Shown one piece after another: positions 26,259-32,063 of a DNA stretch of 32,190 bases. How positions within the stretch are numbered: the stretch's first letter is position 1; each line of letters begins with the position of its first letter. The DNA is taken from NCBI GenBank assembly GCA_009780885.1, contig WQZF01000027.1:1-32190 (forward strand), in the 5' to 3' direction. The notes below the pieces were generated by a model. It saw nothing but the letters and a program-made list of their open reading frames with translations, did not search any database and had not been told where the DNA came from. This DNA is from Betaproteobacteria bacterium. GTDB lineage: Bacteria > Pseudomonadota > Gammaproteobacteria > Burkholderiales > Rhodocyclaceae. Position numbers and translations under genes: made by a program.

Positions 26259-26369
26259 GCCCCCGACCCCGCCCTCACCCGCCTCGCCGCGCTCGACCCC
26301 GACCAGTTGTCTCCAAAACAGGCGCTGGAGGCGATTTATGCGTTGAAGGGGATGCTGGAGAATTCTTGA
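26259..26369 (+). pseudogene. Second copy of the mutS 3' end
   Basis: Positions 26259-26360 align without gaps to mutS 18901-19002 with 5 mismatches in 102 bp. The fragment reads in frame ([20 protein letters not shown] and on, then LENS and a stop at 26369). One Ser codon is TCT here against AGC in mutS, and the next Pro is CCA against CCC, so encoded residues are kept while bases differ. It has no start and cannot be expressed as MutS. It marks the far boundary of the restriction-modification/ATPase block. Confidence 0.92.
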
Positions 26370-26513
26370 AATATTCACCCGGCAGGCTGAGAAAAATCGG
26401 ATCATCCCAAGGCCGCGTAGGGGCGGATGGTCACCCGCCCGCGCCATCAACGGGACAATTGGCAAACGCCCGGCGCAGGCAATCTCACGAGCCAATTCCG
26501 GAGAGGCGGTTTC

Positions 26514-26584
26514 GTAGGGGCGACCTGTGGTCGCCCGTTTTCGTTGCATTCGGATGATTGCGGGCGACCACAGGTCGCCCCTAC
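26514..26584. repeat. GTAGGGGCGACC palindrome with perfect 24-bp arms
   Basis: Arms 26514-26537 and 26561-26584 are exact reverse complements (GTAGGGGCGACCTGTGG...). The 23-nt loop holds no gene. It begins 11 nt past the hsdM stop and could shield hsdM mRNA 3' ends, although no T-run is present. A partial relative (GTAGGGGCGGATGGTCACCC) is at about 26416, and the same GTAGGGGCG start occurs in the 154-bp repeats. Confidence 0.85.
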
Positions 26585-26595
26585 AACTTCCCCGC

Positions 26596-28209
26596 TCACG
26601 GCAGCAACGACAACCCCAACTCCTTCAAAAACACGTTGTGCCTGCCCTTCGCCCTGCCAATTTCTTCCTCGATGTCCAGGAGCCGTTGGTGCGTGGCGAG
26701 CAGGTCCACTTCTTCTTCCGTCACTGCCGTGCTCACGTAGCGCGAGATATTCAGGTTGAAATCGTTCTGCCCGATTTCCTCCATGCTCACCCGCCGCGAA
26801 TAGCGCGCCTCTTCCTTGCGGTGCTGGTAGGTGTCGATGATCCTGTCGATATGCTCGGGCCGCAACTGGTTCTGACGCTTGCCTTTCTCGAAATGCTCGG
26901 CGGCATTGATGAAAAGCACGTCGTCCGGCTTCTTGCACTTCTTCAACACGAGGATGCAGACCGGGATACCCGTCGAATAAAACAGATTCGCCGGCAGGCC
27001 GATCACCGTGTCGATCTGCCCGTCTTCCAGCAGCTTGCGGCGGATGCGCTCCTCTGCCCCGCCGCGAAAGAGCACGTCGTGCGGCAGGATGATCGCCATC
27101 ACGCCGTCCTCCTTCAGATAGTGCAGCCCGTGCAGCAGAAAGGCAAAATCCGCCGCGCTTTTTGGGGCCACGCCGTGATTCTTGAAGCGCATATCCTCGC
27201 TCATCGCATCATTCGGCTCCCAGCGATAGCTGAACGGCGGATTCGCCACAATCGCGTCGAATTGCGGCTTCTTCGCCGGATTCGTCTCGCGCAACATCTC
27301 CCAGTCGTTGGCAAGCGTATCGCCGTGAACAATCTCGAACTCCGAGTCCTTCACCTCGTGCAGCAGCATATTCATCCGCGCCAGGTTGTAGGTGGTGATG
27401 TTCTTCTCCATCCCGGAAATCCTGCCGATCGTCCCGCCCGCCTCCTTCATGCGATGGCGCACATTGAGCAGCAGCGAGCCTGAACCGCAGGCGAAATCGA
27501 ACACACTGCCCAGCTTGCTGCGCTTGCCGGTTTTCGGCTCCTGCCCGTCCAGCGTGACGATGGCCGACAGGATGCTGGAAATCTGCTGCGGCGTATAAAA
27601 CTCCCCCGCCTTCTTGCCCGAACCTGCCGCGAACTGCCCGATCAGGTATTCGTAGGCATCGCCAAGCGTATCCGTGTCGGTCGAAAACAGTGCCATGCCG
27701 CGCGCAATTTCCGAAATGATCGAACAAAGCTTGGCGTTGCGCTCCTCGTACTTCCGCCCGAGCTTGTCGGAAGCGAGGTTGATCTCCGAAAACAAGCCCT
27801 GGAAATTGCTCTGGAAGGATTCCTCCTCGATGTACTTGAATCCCTTTTGCAGCGTGTTGAGCAACTCGCCGTCCTGCGTCTTCGCCAACTGGACGATGCT
27901 GCCCCAGAGATAATGAGGCTCGATGACGTAATGCACCTTGCGCCGCATCTGCTTCTCGAACTCGGCCACATCCTCCGGATTCTTCTCGTACCACACCGCC
28001 AGCGGCGGGCTGGCCTCGCCGTTTTCCTGCTTCGGATAATCCGCTCCCAACTCCCTCTTCGCGGCCAACTCGTAGTTGTCCGAGAGATAGCGCAGGAACA
28101 GGAAGGACAGCATGTAATCGCGGAAATCGTCCGCATTCATCGCGCCGCGCAGTTGGTCGGCAATCGCCCAGAGGGTTTTGCCCAGTTTTTGTTTCTCAAG
28201 TTCGGTCAT
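26596..28209 (-). CDS. hsdM: Type I restriction-modification methyltransferase subunit
   Basis: A 537-residue N6-adenine methyltransferase. HsdM_N covers about 1-150. Motif I is FDFACGSGSLLL (about 237-248) and motif IV is NPPF (323-326, VANPPFSYRW). EFYTPQQISSIL (203-214) is the conserved stretch before the methylase core. It differs clearly from the HsdM part of the fused protein (motif I DPACGTAGF), so it belongs to another type I family, closer to the EcoR124-like group. The ATG overlaps the stop of the DUF1016 gene upstream (ATGA). No hsdS or hsdR of its own family follows: the next 230 nt are repeats and the mutS remnant. It may act only with an S subunit from elsewhere, or be an orphan. 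Confidence 0.93.
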   Translation of the reverse strand: MTELEKQKLGKTLWAIADQLRGAMNADDFRDYMLSFLFLRYLSDNYELAAKRELGADYPKQENGEASPPLAVWYEKNPEDVAEFEKQMRRKVHYVIEPHYLWGSIVQLAKTQDGELLNTLQKGFKYIEEESFQSNFQGLFSEINLASDKLGRKYEERNAKLCSIISEIARGMALFSTDTDTLGDAYEYLIGQFAAGSGKKAGEFYTPQQISSILSAIVTLDGQEPKTGKRSKLGSVFDFACGSGSLLLNVRHRMKEAGGTIGRISGMEKNITTYNLARMNMLLHEVKDSEFEIVHGDTLANDWEMLRETNPAKKPQFDAIVANPPFSYRWEPNDAMSEDMRFKNHGVAPKSAADFAFLLHGLHYLKEDGVMAIILPHDVLFRGGAEERIRRKLLEDGQIDTVIGLPANLFYSTGIPVCILVLKKCKKPDDVLFINAAEHFEKGKRQNQLRPEHIDRIIDTYQHRKEEARYSRRVSMEEIGQNDFNLNISRYVSTAVTEEEVDLLATHQRLLDIEEEIGRAKGRHNVFLKELGLSLLP

Positions 28210-29387
28210 GGTGCGTGTTTTCCAGGTTCAAGTTGATTTTCCAGCAAAGCGCGTTCGCGCTGCAGTTCGCGCTGCAGTTCTTCCTCGCTCGGCAGCGTCA
28301 GGCGATAGCGTGAAGCAAACAGTTGCTCGCTCTCGTGCAGCACCGAATACCGAGCCACCGCTTCGTTCTTTTCGGAGCAAAGAATCAACCCGATGGCAGG
28401 GTTGTCGCCCTCGACGCGATGCTGCTCTTCGTACATGCGGACGTAGCCGTCCATCTGGCCGATGTCCTGATGCGTCAGTTCGCCGATCTTCAGGTCGACG
28501 AGCACGAAGCACTTGAGCAGGTAGTTGTAGAACACCAGATCGACATAGAAATCCTTGTCGTCGAAGCGCAGGCGCTGTTGCCGCGCGACGAAGGCAAAGC
28601 CCCTGCCGAGTTCCAGCAGAAAATGTTGCAGGCGTTGGATGATGGCTTCCTCAAGCTGGCTTTCCTGAAGCTGCGGCGAGCTTGGCAAGTCGAGGAACTC
28701 CAGCACATACGGGTCCTTCAGCATGTCGATCGGGCGCAGCGCCTGCGGCGTCTGGCGCTGCGCCTGCAACATGGCCGGGCGGTCGGCGCTGGCGAGCAGG
28801 CGCTGGTAGTACAGGCTGTGAATCTGGCGTTCCAGATCCCGGCGCGACCAGTTGGCTTGCGCGGCTTCCGACTCGTAGAAGTTGCGCGCATCGCTGTCGA
28901 CCACACGCATCAGGGCGCGGTAGTGGGACCAACTCAAATTGGGGTGGAAGGCGGGAGCGGATTCTCCACCCGCTGGGTGGAAAATTTCGGCCTGAGCGTC
29001 AGTTGGTAATTTTCTACCCGGCGGGTAGAGAATTGTTTCGGGTGCCAACGCCAAGGATTCTCCACCCGCTGAATGGTGAATCCGGTCGGAGTAGGCCAAG
29101 TAGAACTGGCGAAAGTTGGCCAAGTTAGGAGCGGAAAAACCCCTCCCATAACGCTCGGTCAAACGCTCCGCCAGCCGAGCGATCAGCGCCTGCCCATAGC
29201 TTGCTCGTGGCTCCCCCTGCTGAATTGCTTCCACCAGCTCGCGGCCAATCAGCCAATAGGCTGTGACGGTGGTGGCGTTGACGGTACGAACGACCTGGTA
29301 GCGAGCGGACTCGACAATGGTGGTGATACGCCCGAACAAGGTGTCAATTGCGGGCAACTGATTTTCCATGAGTTTGTTGCCTGTCAT
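28206..29387 (-). CDS. DUF1016 (YhcG-type) PD-(D/E)XK nuclease-like protein with repeat insert
   Basis: A 393-residue member of the DUF1016/YhcG family, often encoded in type I restriction loci. The N-terminal domain (about 10-165) includes YWLIGRELVE and SYGQALIARLAERLTERYGRGFS; LSWSHYRALMRV (151-162) closes it. The C-terminal nuclease (about 225-360) shows D283 (FYVDLVFYN), D298-x-K300 (LVDLKIG, Asp in place of the usual Glu) and a downstream Gln (DIGQMDGYVRMYEE). Residues about 103-150 are an extra segment made of three 16-residue units (HSAGGES, YPPGRKL, HPAGGES). AGGAG lies 7 nt before ATG 29387. The stop overlaps the hsdM start. A DNA-cutting role is inferred from the fold. Confidence 0.88.
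   Translation of the reverse strand: MTGNKLMENQLPAIDTLFGRITTIVESARYQVVRTVNATTVTAYWLIGRELVEAIQQGEPRASYGQALIARLAERLTERYGRGFSAPNLANFRQFYLAYSDRIHHSAGGESLALAPETILYPPGRKLPTDAQAEIFHPAGGESAPAFHPNLSWSHYRALMRVVDSDARNFYESEAAQANWSRRDLERQIHSLYYQRLLASADRPAMLQAQRQTPQALRPIDMLKDPYVLEFLDLPSSPQLQESQLEEAIIQRLQHFLLELGRGFAFVARQQRLRFDDKDFYVDLVFYNYLLKCFVLVDLKIGELTHQDIGQMDGYVRMYEEQHRVEGDNPAIGLILCSEKNEAVARYSVLHESEQLFASRYRLTLPSEEELQRELQRERALLENQLEPGKHAP
28961..29082. repeat. Three palindromes at exact 48-bp period inside the DUF1016 gene
   Basis: Palindromic units at 28961-28986, 29008-29034 and 29056-29082 (for example TTCTACCCGGCGGGTAGAG) have arms CCACCC/GGGTGG or CTACCC/GGGTAG with 3-nt centres. Equivalent bases are exactly 48 bp apart (28961, 29009, 29057), i.e. 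16 codons, so the insert keeps the frame. The roughly 20-nt spacers between them are unlike each other. The third unit has a decayed right arm (GAATGG). Confidence 0.88.
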
Positions 29388-29428
29388 GGGCTGCTCCTGT
29401 CCTAATTTTCCAGCTTGAGCGGTTGCGA

Positions 29429-29587
29429 CTAACTCAATTGGTGAGATGACCTCTCACCAATTGGGTAGCGCAGAACGAAGAAGGACAGCATGTAATCGCG
29501 GAAATCGTCCGCATTCATCGCCCCGCGCAGTTGGTCGGCAATCGCCCAGAGGGTTTTGCCCAGTTTTTGTTTTTCGAATTCGGTCAT
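29429..29587 (-). pseudogene. hsdM 5'-end fragment upstream of the DUF1016 gene
   Basis: Positions 29480-29587 match the first 108 bp of the intact hsdM (28102-28209) with 4 mismatches by my count. The fragment reads MTEFEKQKLGKTLWAIAD and on to about residue 41, then leaves the family and stops at 29429 inside a palindrome. Its ATG overlaps the stop of the truncated antitoxin upstream. It is the stub of a second hsdM, separated from the complete one by the DUF1016 gene. Confidence 0.9.
29435..29463. repeat. Perfect 11-bp-stem palindrome upstream of the DUF1016 gene
   Basis: CAATTGGTGAG (29435-29445) and CTCACCAATTG (29453-29463) flank a 7-nt loop 47 nt before the DUF1016 start. Its build (T/A-rich outer arm, GGTG/CACC inner arm, small loop) resembles the palindromes inside the gene. 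It may be a repeat of the same class, an operator or an attenuator. Confidence 0.6.
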
Positions 29588-29751
29588 TCCGTTTCCTCTT
29601 TCTGTTCATCCCGGCGCAGTTGCTCGGCTGTCACTTCCGGCGCAAGGTGAAGGGCCACCTCATGCGTACACAAAGTCTGCTTGCCTGCGCGTGCCCCCGC
29701 CAAGGTATCGAAACCTTCGGCAATTTCTGCAAACAGCTTCCGCTTTTTCAT
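29584..29751 (-). pseudogene. Truncated HTH-type antitoxin (HigA/NadS-like)
   Basis: A 55-codon frame starting MKKRKLFAEIAEGFDTLAGA. The opening matches NadS/HigA-2-type antitoxins, which continue with a helix-turn-helix domain of about 50 residues after EVTAEQL. Here EVTAEQL is followed by RRDEQKEETE and a stop, so the DNA-binding domain is missing. The stop overlaps the ATG of the hsdM fragment, showing that the break and the hsdM stub share a junction. Upstream in another frame is a possible toxin tail (VLELEARR, then stop). Confidence 0.65.
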
Positions 29752-29792
29752 CGTCTCGCCTCCAGTTCCAATACAAACCCGGCTACACATAT

Positions 29793-30044
29793 TCAACTTT
29801 CATCGGCCAGAAAACGCCCCAGTTCCTGCTCCGTTAGCCCGGCTTGGGCTGCCGCCTGCGCCGTACTCGCCAGCATGCCGCGCAAGCGATCGGCATAGAA
29901 CTGACGCATCGCTTCATAGTCCTCAGGCGAGACGACGATACCCACCACGCGGTTGTGGCGGGTAATTTGTACGGGTTCGCGCTGGACGCGATCCAGCAGT
30001 TCGCCAAAGCGTGTTTTGGCGTCGTTCGCGGTAAAGCTAAGCAT
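29793..30044 (-). CDS. Phd/YefM-type antitoxin without a visible toxin
   Basis: An 83-residue Phd/YefM-family antitoxin. FTANDAKTRFGELLDRVQREPVQITRH (about 4-30) is the family's DNA-binding N-terminus, and VVGIVVSPEDYEAMRQF follows. The C-terminal GLTEQELGRFLADES probably contacted a toxin. Directly overlapping the stop, ATG at 29801 opens only MKVEYV before a stop. MKV is a common start of PIN-domain toxins, so the partner gene seems to have been deleted. The gene may now act as a stand-alone repressor or protect against other toxins. ATG 30044 is the first start in frame. Confidence 0.82.
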   Translation of the reverse strand: MLSFTANDAKTRFGELLDRVQREPVQITRHNRVVGIVVSPEDYEAMRQFYADRLRGMLASTAQAAAQAGLTEQELGRFLADES

Positions 30045-30150
30045 GACGGTACTCGCAGGTATGGGGTGAGTGGCGCAGATTCAAGGGCTTGAAATAATGG
30101 AATTTACTTTCGCTCTACTGATCCTGCGCGGGCTCTCCAAATCTACGCGA

Positions 30151-30450
30151 TTAGCGCGAATGCAGAACCACATACTCCCGCAGCACGCTATCCATGCGCG
30201 ATTGCCAGCCTTCGCCAGTTGCCTTGAAAAAGGACACGACCTCGGGGCTGTAGCGCACCGACACAAGCAACTTCTTGTTCTGCGACTTTGGCCTGCCCCT
30301 CGTTTTCAATGAGCTCATCGGCACCATTGCCTTGAGTTGCGCGTCGGTCAAGGGCTGCGCATCAGGGTCGGCCAATGCTGCGGCGACGATGGCGGCATCT
30401 TCTTCCAGTGTGGGCGGCACGATCTCCGGCCGCTTAGATGTTTTCGACAT
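30151..30450 (-). CDS. brnA: BrnA-family antitoxin
   Basis: A 99-residue antitoxin. The acidic N-terminus (PPTLEEDAAIVAAALADPDA, about 12-31) probably covers the toxin. RGRPKSQNKKLLVSVRYSPE and VVSFFKATGEGWQSRMDSVL form the ribbon-helix-helix DNA-binding part typical of BrnA. It overlaps the upstream toxin gene by 17 nt, the normal brnT-brnA order. In studied systems the complex represses its own promoter. A matching promoter with an 8-bp palindrome lies upstream of brnT. Confidence 0.87.
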   Translation of the reverse strand: MSKTSKRPEIVPPTLEEDAAIVAAALADPDAQPLTDAQLKAMVPMSSLKTRGRPKSQNKKLLVSVRYSPEVVSFFKATGEGWQSRMDSVLREYVVLHSR

Positions 30451-30700
30451 AGTGCTTCACCTCACGACGTTCTGCGTGGCGCAGGCTGATGATCCTTCGC
30501 ACCTCGCCACGATCAACAAAGGCCACGTAATACAGCGTATTCGTTTCGGGTACGAGCGCGAGCAAGCGCAACTCCTCATACTCAAACCGATCATCACACC
30601 ACACAAGCGCAGCATCCCAGTCGAGCCTTCCTGCCAAGGCCAACGAGACGCCATGCCTGGCAATGTTGAGCTTGTCCTTGGCAGAATCGAACTCGATGAT
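30434..30700 (-). CDS. brnT: BrnT-family ribonuclease toxin with an abnormal start codon
   Basis: A RelE-fold ribonuclease toxin of the BrnT family. Family landmarks are EFDSAKDKLNIARHGVSLALAG, then WDAALVWCDDRF and VFVDRGEVRRIISLRHAERREVKHYV-like sequence (here AFVDRGEVRRIISLRHAERR). Counting from the conserved N-terminus, the first codon is ATC at 30700 (ATC ATC GAG TTC GAT), where family members have ATG. No ATG, GTG or TTG precedes it before an in-frame stop. The first usable start is TTG 30643, which would remove about 19 conserved residues. The promoter lies so close that the transcript would begin within about 10 nt of ATC 30700. The gene may be inactivated, or start at a rare codon on a near-leaderless message. 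Confidence 0.75.
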   Translation of the reverse strand: MIEFDSAKDKLNIARHGVSLALAGRLDWDAALVWCDDRFEYEELRLLALVPETNTLYYVAFVDRGEVRRIISLRHAERREVKHYVENI

Positions 30701-30708
30701 CGTTAATT

Positions 30709-30737
30709 ATAGTAGCTACAATAAATAGTTTTGTCAA
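30709..30737 (-). promoter_or_regulatory. brnTA promoter with palindromic operator candidate
   Basis: On the minus strand TTGACA (30737-30732) is a perfect -35 box. TACTAT (30714-30709) is a fair -10 box at 17-bp spacing; TATAAT two to three bases further on is an alternative at 20 bp. The perfect palindrome GTAGCTAC (30712-30719) overlaps the -10 region and is a good candidate for the BrnA binding site. No Shine-Dalgarno sequence lies between it and the gene. The region 30738-30928 shows no gene. Confidence 0.6.
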
Positions 30738-30928
30738 GCTTGGCGCGTCTTGTGGATATCTTGATTCCGCATAGATTGGCGGCAGCGCCTCGGGTCAGCC
30801 CCCCCCCTTCTTCCCGCCACGGAATTCATAAAAATGAATGGAAACATTTGGATTGGTTTTCATCTCTCATAGAACCCACGCTCCAAGGTATCGTCAGTGT
30901 GCTCATGGGAATTTCTCCAGACATCCGC

Positions 30929-31345
30929 TCACTGCCAAGGATCGAGCACCTTGATGCCGCAGCCCTGAAAGTCGCGGACATTGCGCGTTGCCAACGTCGC
31001 TCCGCGTGAGCGGACAATACCGGCGATCATCGCATCGGACTGGCTGACAGGGCGGCCCTGTGAGCGTCGAAGGGCTGCGACTTGAGCGTAAGCATCGGCA
31101 GCAGTTTCGTCATAAGGCAGCACACGTCCGGGCAGGCGGCTCTCGAAGATGCGGTTCAGTCCTTGCAACAGGATTGCTCGGCGCTGCCCTTCCGGCATGC
31201 GATACAGGCCGAACAACAACTCGCCGCGCGTCACCGTTGTCGTGAACAAATCCGTGCCTGGCTGCGCCGCTATCCAGGTCACGACATTTGCTTCCGGAAC
31301 CGGCTTGAGCAGTTCCGAAATAACGTTGGTATCCAGGACGATCAT
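30929..31345 (-). CDS. VapC/FitB-type PIN-domain toxin
   Basis: A 138-residue PIN-domain ribonuclease. The acidic metal-binding residues are in place: D5 (MIVLDTNVISEL), E42 (TRGELLFGLYRMP), D104 (SQSDAMIAGI) and D125 (ATRNVRDF). Length and motifs fit the FitB branch of VapC toxins. Its ATG overlaps the antitoxin stop by 4 nt (ATGA), the usual coupling. The antitoxin and probable operator are directly upstream, so the module appears intact. FitB-like proteins are named from Neisseria gonorrhoeae, where they affect trafficking; most relatives are general RNA-cleaving toxins. Confidence 0.9.
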   Translation of the reverse strand: MIVLDTNVISELLKPVPEANVVTWIAAQPGTDLFTTTVTRGELLFGLYRMPEGQRRAILLQGLNRIFESRLPGRVLPYDETAADAYAQVAALRRSQGRPVSQSDAMIAGIVRSRGATLATRNVRDFQGCGIKVLDPWQ

Positions 31346-31596
31346 TCGCTGAAATCCGGCGGTTCGCGCATCGGTTCGCGCACTGGCAATTCCAGCTCAA
31401 TACCGCCAAACGGTTCAACGAGCGCACGGATATCCGCGTACAGCGCGGCGCCGGAATTCTCTTCCGCCCGCGTTGCCAGAGCGGCCCGCAAGATACTGCG
31501 CACTTCCTCTTCCATCGAATGCCCATGCCGCGCGGCCTGCAAGCGCAAGCGCGCCTTCAGATCATCTTCAAGGCTACGGATAGTCATGGTGGCCAT
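31342..31596 (-). CDS. FitA/VapB-type ribbon-helix-helix antitoxin
   Basis: An 84-residue antitoxin. MTIRSLEDDLKARLRLQAAR and HGHSMEEEVRSILRAAL (about 4-42) form a ribbon-helix-helix with the R-L-x-x-x-A-x-x-x-G-x-S-x-E-x-E pattern of FitA/StbC-like proteins. The C-terminal ELPVREPMREPPDFSE would occupy the toxin active site. ATG 31596 is chosen because AGGAG lies 7 nt upstream; the frame is open to 31647. The 13-bp palindrome at 31619-31631 is probably its operator. Confidence 0.88.
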   Translation of the reverse strand: MATMTIRSLEDDLKARLRLQAARHGHSMEEEVRSILRAALATRAEENSGAALYADIRALVEPFGGIELELPVREPMREPPDFSE

Positions 31597-31618
31597 GGCA
31601 AAACTCCTCTGCATTGAC

Positions 31619-31631
31619 TGCAATGATTGCA
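31619..31631. promoter_or_regulatory. Candidate operator palindrome upstream of the FitA-like gene
   Basis: TGCAAT-G-ATTGCA is a perfect 13-bp palindrome 22 nt upstream of the antitoxin start, with a further half-site-like GCATTGA next to it. TAAAAT on the minus strand directly abuts it (31636-31631) and could be a -10 box. Ribbon-helix-helix antitoxins of this type usually bind such inverted repeats in their own promoters. Confidence 0.45.
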
Positions 31632-31636
31632 TTTTA

Positions 31637-31841
31637 GCATGGGGCAAGCCTGCGAAAAGGGCGAACCATGGTCGGGCAGCTCACGGCGATTCTTCAAATA
31701 CGGGAAATTCGAAAATCCAAGAGTGCATCATTGCGTGCTTGCGCCGTGCAACTCCAGCCTTGCAATGTCGGTAATGCCGCCTTGCTCCAGATCGCCACGC
31801 AGGGCTTGGGCCAGGCGCTCGTTGAGCAAGGTCTTGAGTAT
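31637..31841. other. No supported gene; possible decayed coding end
   Basis: A minus-strand frame reads TLLNERLAQALRGDLEQGGI and on to a stop at 31728, with amino-acid usage like a real protein end, but I cannot place it in a family. Its upstream part is replaced by the GTAGGATGGG repeat. The rest of the stretch shows nothing. Confidence 0.3.
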
Positions 31842-31924
31842 GTAGGATGGGTAGAGCGAAGCGAAACCCATCATTTCTCCCTCTTGAATTCCGATGGGTT
31901 TCGCTGTCGTTCTACCCATCCTAC
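31842..31924. repeat. GTAGGATGGGTAGAGCG inverted repeat, copy 2
   Basis: The left arm GTAGGATGGGTAGAGCGAAG... (31842-31872) and the right arm ending ...TCTACCCATCCTAC (31893-31924) are nearly complementary, with a 20-nt loop. It matches the copy at 14727-14812. It abuts the hsdM fragment to its right. Confidence 0.87.
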
Positions 31925-31933
31925 GCGGGCTGC

Positions 31934-32063
31934 GCCATGCCTTTGGCGATTTCCGAGATGATTGAGCACAACTTGGCATTGCGGTCGGCGTAGTTGCGCC
32001 TCAGCTTTTCAAAGGCCAAGTTGATTTCAAAAAAACAGCCACTGAAAATTGCTCTGGAAAGAC
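31934..32063 (-). pseudogene. Internal hsdM fragment with frameshift
   Basis: The minus strand encodes SFQSNFQ, then a frameshift at a run of seven T, then FFEINLAFEKLRRNYADRNA and KLCSIISEIAKGMA. It corresponds to residues about 131-173 of the intact HsdM (SFQSNFQGLFSEINLASDKL, NAKLCSIISEIARGMA). It differs at several residues, so it comes from a related but distinct hsdM. It is cut off by the GTAGGATGGG repeat on one side and by unrelated sequence at about 32063 on the other. Confidence 0.85.

Noticed and set aside
19009-26265. Classical integrative element or prophage
   Set aside because: Repeats bound the block, but there is no integrase, recombinase, tRNA or phage gene, so only a bounded island is claimed.
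26175-26549. N-terminal extension of HsdR
   Set aside because: The frame crosses the antisense of the mutS remnant and a palindromic repeat; the conserved HsdR start is at 26174.
28961-29082. Miniature CRISPR array
   Set aside because: Only three imperfect units, spacers of about 20 nt, located in frame inside a conserved gene, no leader and no cas genes.
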